64,000 nt of DNA from the NCBI GenBank assembly GCA_946811185.2, contig OX328103.1, positions 1,240,001 to 1,304,000 on the forward strand. Reading direction: 5' to 3'. The first letter of the stretch is position 1, and each line of letters begins with the position of its first letter. This stretch comes from Hippopus hippopus (lineage: Eukaryota > Mollusca > Bivalvia > Cardiida > Cardiidae). The position numbers and the translations under genes are program-made. The notes beneath the pieces were generated by a model. That model had not been told where the DNA came from. It ran no database searches and saw nothing but the letters and a program-made list of their open reading frames with translations. Shown here in pieces: positions 60,896-64,000 of the stretch.

Positions 60896-61049
60896 CTGAT
60901 CAAAAGAAAGACAGTAGCATGGACTAGTAGGGTAAGGCCAAATGTTTGAACTTTGAGTGCATTTACACGGGCTTTTAGATCCAGGCTCCTCTTCATGCGA
61001 AGTGTCAGTTGACAGAATCTTCTTAAAAATACTATAAACCATCATTTTA

Positions 61050-61905
61050 TTCTCTTATCAACCATCTTATGACTAGAAATCCAAGCAAAATTTTCACACA
61101 AAGTTCAGTAATTCAATACATGACTAGGTGGACTAGTTTGTTACAATTAAGCAATTTTCTGATTTTCAAAATATCAATTTTCACCATTATTAAACTAAAT
61201 CTGTTTAAACTGGTGTCAAATATCAAAAGTCTGCATTTATTTCATGCACACATGGAGAAAAAACAATAAAACAGTGAGAAACATTCACTTCCTTCTCTAA
61301 CCCCATTTCAAGTCAAAGCATGTTTTCCGCCTTAATGTTTTTTCCGGGAATTTTCCATTTCTCAAGCTCCGATATCAAAAGTTCCGTGCCAATTCAATAA
61401 TTCACTGTCTATTGAAGCACTATAATTGAAAACAGAGCTCATTTATCACTTAAATAACTCAGAATTTTCCTTCCTTCACATCCATTCATTCCCTCCATTT
61501 TCTACACACTATCACTGCACAAATAACCACAAACTACCATTTTTTCATACTTATCAATAATCATTTTTTCACATGTGTGCAATCTTTTTTTTTTTTCAAT
61601 AAAATAAAATCCAACTACACGTCATAAAATCATCATCATCATCATATTAAACAGCCCATCAACCAACATTTTGACGCTGCATGAAAACAGCTGATTCTCC
61701 ACAATATTACCCCAATACACTTAAAATTCAGTGGACTGGTACACTAAATATACCTTTTCTTTGTTCTGTATTGGCTAAATAAGAATAGAGGGAAGACGGA
61801 CTACAAGTCTATACCTGATGTATTACGTTCAAGGCCATGCTATATCTAATAATTGGTTTTGCCAGTAAGAGTAAATTTTATTAGTTTATTGGATTTAAAG
61901 CTACT
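61050..61905. other. Sequence upstream of R1, no exon found
   Basis: AT-rich, ATC microsatellite at 61632-61646. I looked for the pocket-protein segment that should precede TPLTGRRYL and found no convincing exon. Confidence 0.5.
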
Positions 61906-61907
61906 CA

Positions 61908-62230
61908 ACCTTTCACCAAACAATGTGGAGTTTTAACAACCATGAAGGAAAAAGCTTTTGAAAGCACTATGAAACAAGAGGGCCATGATGGCCCTGTATC
62001 GCTCCACTGGCTTTTTAACCCTTTACTACACAAATCAAAGTGTTAATGACCCTGAAAGAGAAGGCTTTCAAAAACATCGTAAGAATAGGACATGTTGTCA
62101 TCCAGTATTTACTCCTTTTCCCACAACGTTTCCTAACTATCAAGGACAGAAATAGTCATTTAAGCTACATTCAATTTGTCTTTTTGCAATGGCTTTAAAC
62201 TTGGTACAGTAAAAAAAAAATACAGTTAAA
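61908..62230 (-). mobile_element. MITE-A copies around a 39-bp piece of element H
   Basis: 61908-61973 left part, then 61974-62012 (ACAAGAGGGCCATGATGGCC to CTCCACTGGC, only the first 39 bp of element H), then a further MITE-A from AACCCTTTACTACACAAATC with a weak stem. Confidence 0.75.
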
Positions 62231-62384
62231 AAAAACTCTCTCTTAAAACAGAACATTTCCTCTCCAAAAAACTTGAATACCAAACTCCAATAACGTATAA
62301 CTGCAGTTTGATAATCAAGGGAGGTAAATAGTAACAAACTTTATCTTGTATAACAGGAGTTATTTCCCTTGATTACTATTCTAA

Positions 62385-62560
62385 ATTACAGTCACCCTAT
62401 AAGCCCATGTTAAACTTGTGATCTCCAAGGCAGAGCCAATTTTGACCCCAGGGCTATAATATGAAGGAATTTGATAGAGGACCATTAGATAAAGCTACAT
62501 GCCAAATTTGGTAGCCCTGGACCTTATGGTTTCAGACAAGAAGATTTTAAAATTCTCCAC
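62385..62560 (+). mobile_element. Element H internal fragment
   Basis: AAGCCCATGTTAAACTTGTG, CCCCAGGGCTATAATATGAA, ATGCCAAATTTGGTAGCCCT and TTTCAGACAAGAAGATTT: one internal unit without ends. Confidence 0.8.
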
Positions 62561-63014
62561 CATACTTTGAAGCAAGGAAAAAAGATGTAGACTATAAATT
62601 ATAATGTACTGGAACAGCAATGTTTTGAGTGCATTTATATTTGCATGGACAGAACAAGAGTTATTTCCTTTTATCAGTATGTAAACTTAAATCATATAAC
62701 CAGTTATAATCTTTAATAAAGCCAAGCCCACAGCAGCCACGTCCATTGCCAGATCAAATTTTTAGCAAAGAATCTGAAATATGTAACCCACAACATAGGG
62801 TTTGAACGAGAAATAATGGATTTAGAATATGATCACTCTCTCTTATCTGGAGCTGTGCTTTCATTTTGAATTTCTTTTTGTGACTGAGCATATCATTGTA
62901 TTTTTAAGGGCAGTATCTTTGTTTGTTATGTAGCAGACCTCTGAATCCTTATTCTGCTAAATAAATTAAATGAAACTTTCATGTAAATAATAAAAACCTA
63001 AATATTGCCATTTC
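62561..63014. other. No gene or repeat recognised
   Basis: AT-rich; GAATCCTTATTCTGCTAAA to GAAACTTTCA at 62945 resembles 33540-33575 (CCTTATTCTGCTAAAGAAAA), so a shared old repeat flank is likely. Confidence 0.5.
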
Positions 63015-63683
63015 ATAAAGCTACATGCCAAATTTGGTCGCCCTAGGCCCCATGGCTAGGTCAAAGAAGAATTTTAAAGTTCTCCCTATATAAGCCCATG
63101 TAAAACTTGTTATATAAGCCCATGTAAAACTTGTTACCCCCGGGCAGGGCCTAATTTGACCCCAGGGCTATAATTTGAACAATCTTGGCAAAGGTCCACT
63201 AGATAAAGCTACATGCCAAATTTGGTAGCTCTAGGCCCTATGGCTAGGTAGAAGAGGAATTTTAAAGTTCTCCCTAAATAAGCCCATGTAAAACTTGTAA
63301 CCCCCGGGGCGGGGCCAATTTTGACCCCAGGGCTATAAATTGAAGAAACTTGGTAGAGGTCCACTAGATAAAGCTACATGCCAAATTTGGTAGCCCTTGG
63401 CCTTACGGTTTCAGACAAGAAGATTTTCAAAGATTTTCAAAATTTTTCAGTTTTGTTGCCTTGGCAACCAGAGTTTTTGAAGGAATTAAATTCTTTCAAG
63501 AAATTCTGAAGAGGACCATGGCAGGATCATTTCTGTGAAGTTTCATCAAAATTGGATGGGTAGTTTCAGAGAAGAAGACGTTTTAAAAAAAAGTTAACGC
63601 ACAGACAGACGGACGGACGGACGGACGCACAACGGACAACAGGCCATGACATAAGCCCGCTGGCCTTCGGCCAGTGGAGCTAA
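63015..63683 (+). mobile_element. Element H, 5'-truncated recent copy
   Basis: Matches 52817-53484 almost base for base, including the 24-bp local duplication; differences seen are few (for example TTGCCTTGG for TTGCCATGG and GACAGACGG for GATGGACAG). Ends CTGGCCTTCGGCCAG and GTGGAGCTAA. Confidence 0.88.
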
Positions 63684-64000
63684 AAAGGAGAAAACGCTGG
63701 TAACCACTTTTTCTCCTTTTCCCACAATGTTTACTATATTTCAAAAAACAATTTTCAATATTTGAGTCACAGTTACTTTGTCATCTGCAAATGCTTTAAA
63801 CTCAGACAGCTCCTGTAAGATTTTATCATGGAGTAAAAGAGTTAACTTCTTACAAAACAACAAAATTTTAGACTCAATCACAATGAAAGTATTTGCAGAC
63901 AACAAATTAAATATAGCGAAAGATGACTTCTGTCTTTGAAAGGATAGAAAACATTGCGTCAAAAGGAGAAAATGCTGGTCTGAAGAATGGTCTAATTTTT
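63684..64000. mobile_element. MITE-A reverse copy and a forward copy cut by the window end
   Basis: 63684-63845 reverse, starting within the stem (AAAGGAGAAAACGCTGGTAACC) directly at the end of element H; 63843-64000 forward arm and left stem. Confidence 0.8.

Noticed and set aside
1..64000. CRISPR-like array made of the recurring GAGAAAATGCTGGT palindromes
   Set aside because: Spacing is irregular, copies occur in both orientations and each belongs to a MITE of about 220 bp; the DNA is eukaryotic.
61050..64000. N-terminal pocket-protein exons
   Set aside because: I searched for the segment expected before TPLTGRRYL and for cyclin-fold motifs on the minus strand; nothing with splice sites and family motifs was found.

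Overview
This is repeat-dense, AT-rich eukaryotic DNA with short exons, GT-AG introns and almost no long open frames. The repeats point to a mollusc, most likely a bivalve: tRNA-derived SINEs with a shared CAATCAATC tail, many palindromic MITEs, and elements ending in a GGCCAGTGGAGCTAA-type hairpin. The species is inferred and cannot be proved from the window.

Two split genes are supported, both on the minus strand. (1) 20270-60895 holds sixteen consecutive exons (2157 nt, 718 codons plus stop) of a retinoblastoma-family pocket protein of the p107/p130 (RBL1/RBL2) type. They run from the start of pocket A, through a spacer with a KRRLF cyclin-docking motif and pocket B, to the C-terminus and stop. 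All sixteen exons were read by hand; splice sites and phases agree at every junction. The N-terminal half must lie beyond position 60895, mostly or wholly outside the window. (2) 1449-4620 is a small two-exon gene for a predicted secreted or membrane-anchored protein of about 202 residues with two PAN/apple-like cysteine modules.

Repeats by region: 1-3.7 kb has a SINE, palindromic repeats and a roughly 118-bp satellite; 3.8-20 kb is intergenic, with MITEs, SINEs, a long inverted repeat (15.5-16.3 kb) and AT-rich sequence in which the motif CTACGGACARGACA recurs; 20-43 kb is exon-rich; 43-60.7 kb is one 18.6-kb intron filled with nested transposons; 60.9-64 kb is mostly repeats. One palindromic MITE (called MITE-A) occurs about once per kilobase.

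Points that stand out: two pocket-protein exons have been partly duplicated in tandem into decaying pseudo-exons in the neighbouring introns; a SINE sits 17 nt from the last 3' splice site and probably supplies its branch point; and at 47.1-49.4 kb a nest of insertions can be dated layer by layer from target-site duplications. No bacterial-type system, CRISPR, phage or defence operon is present.
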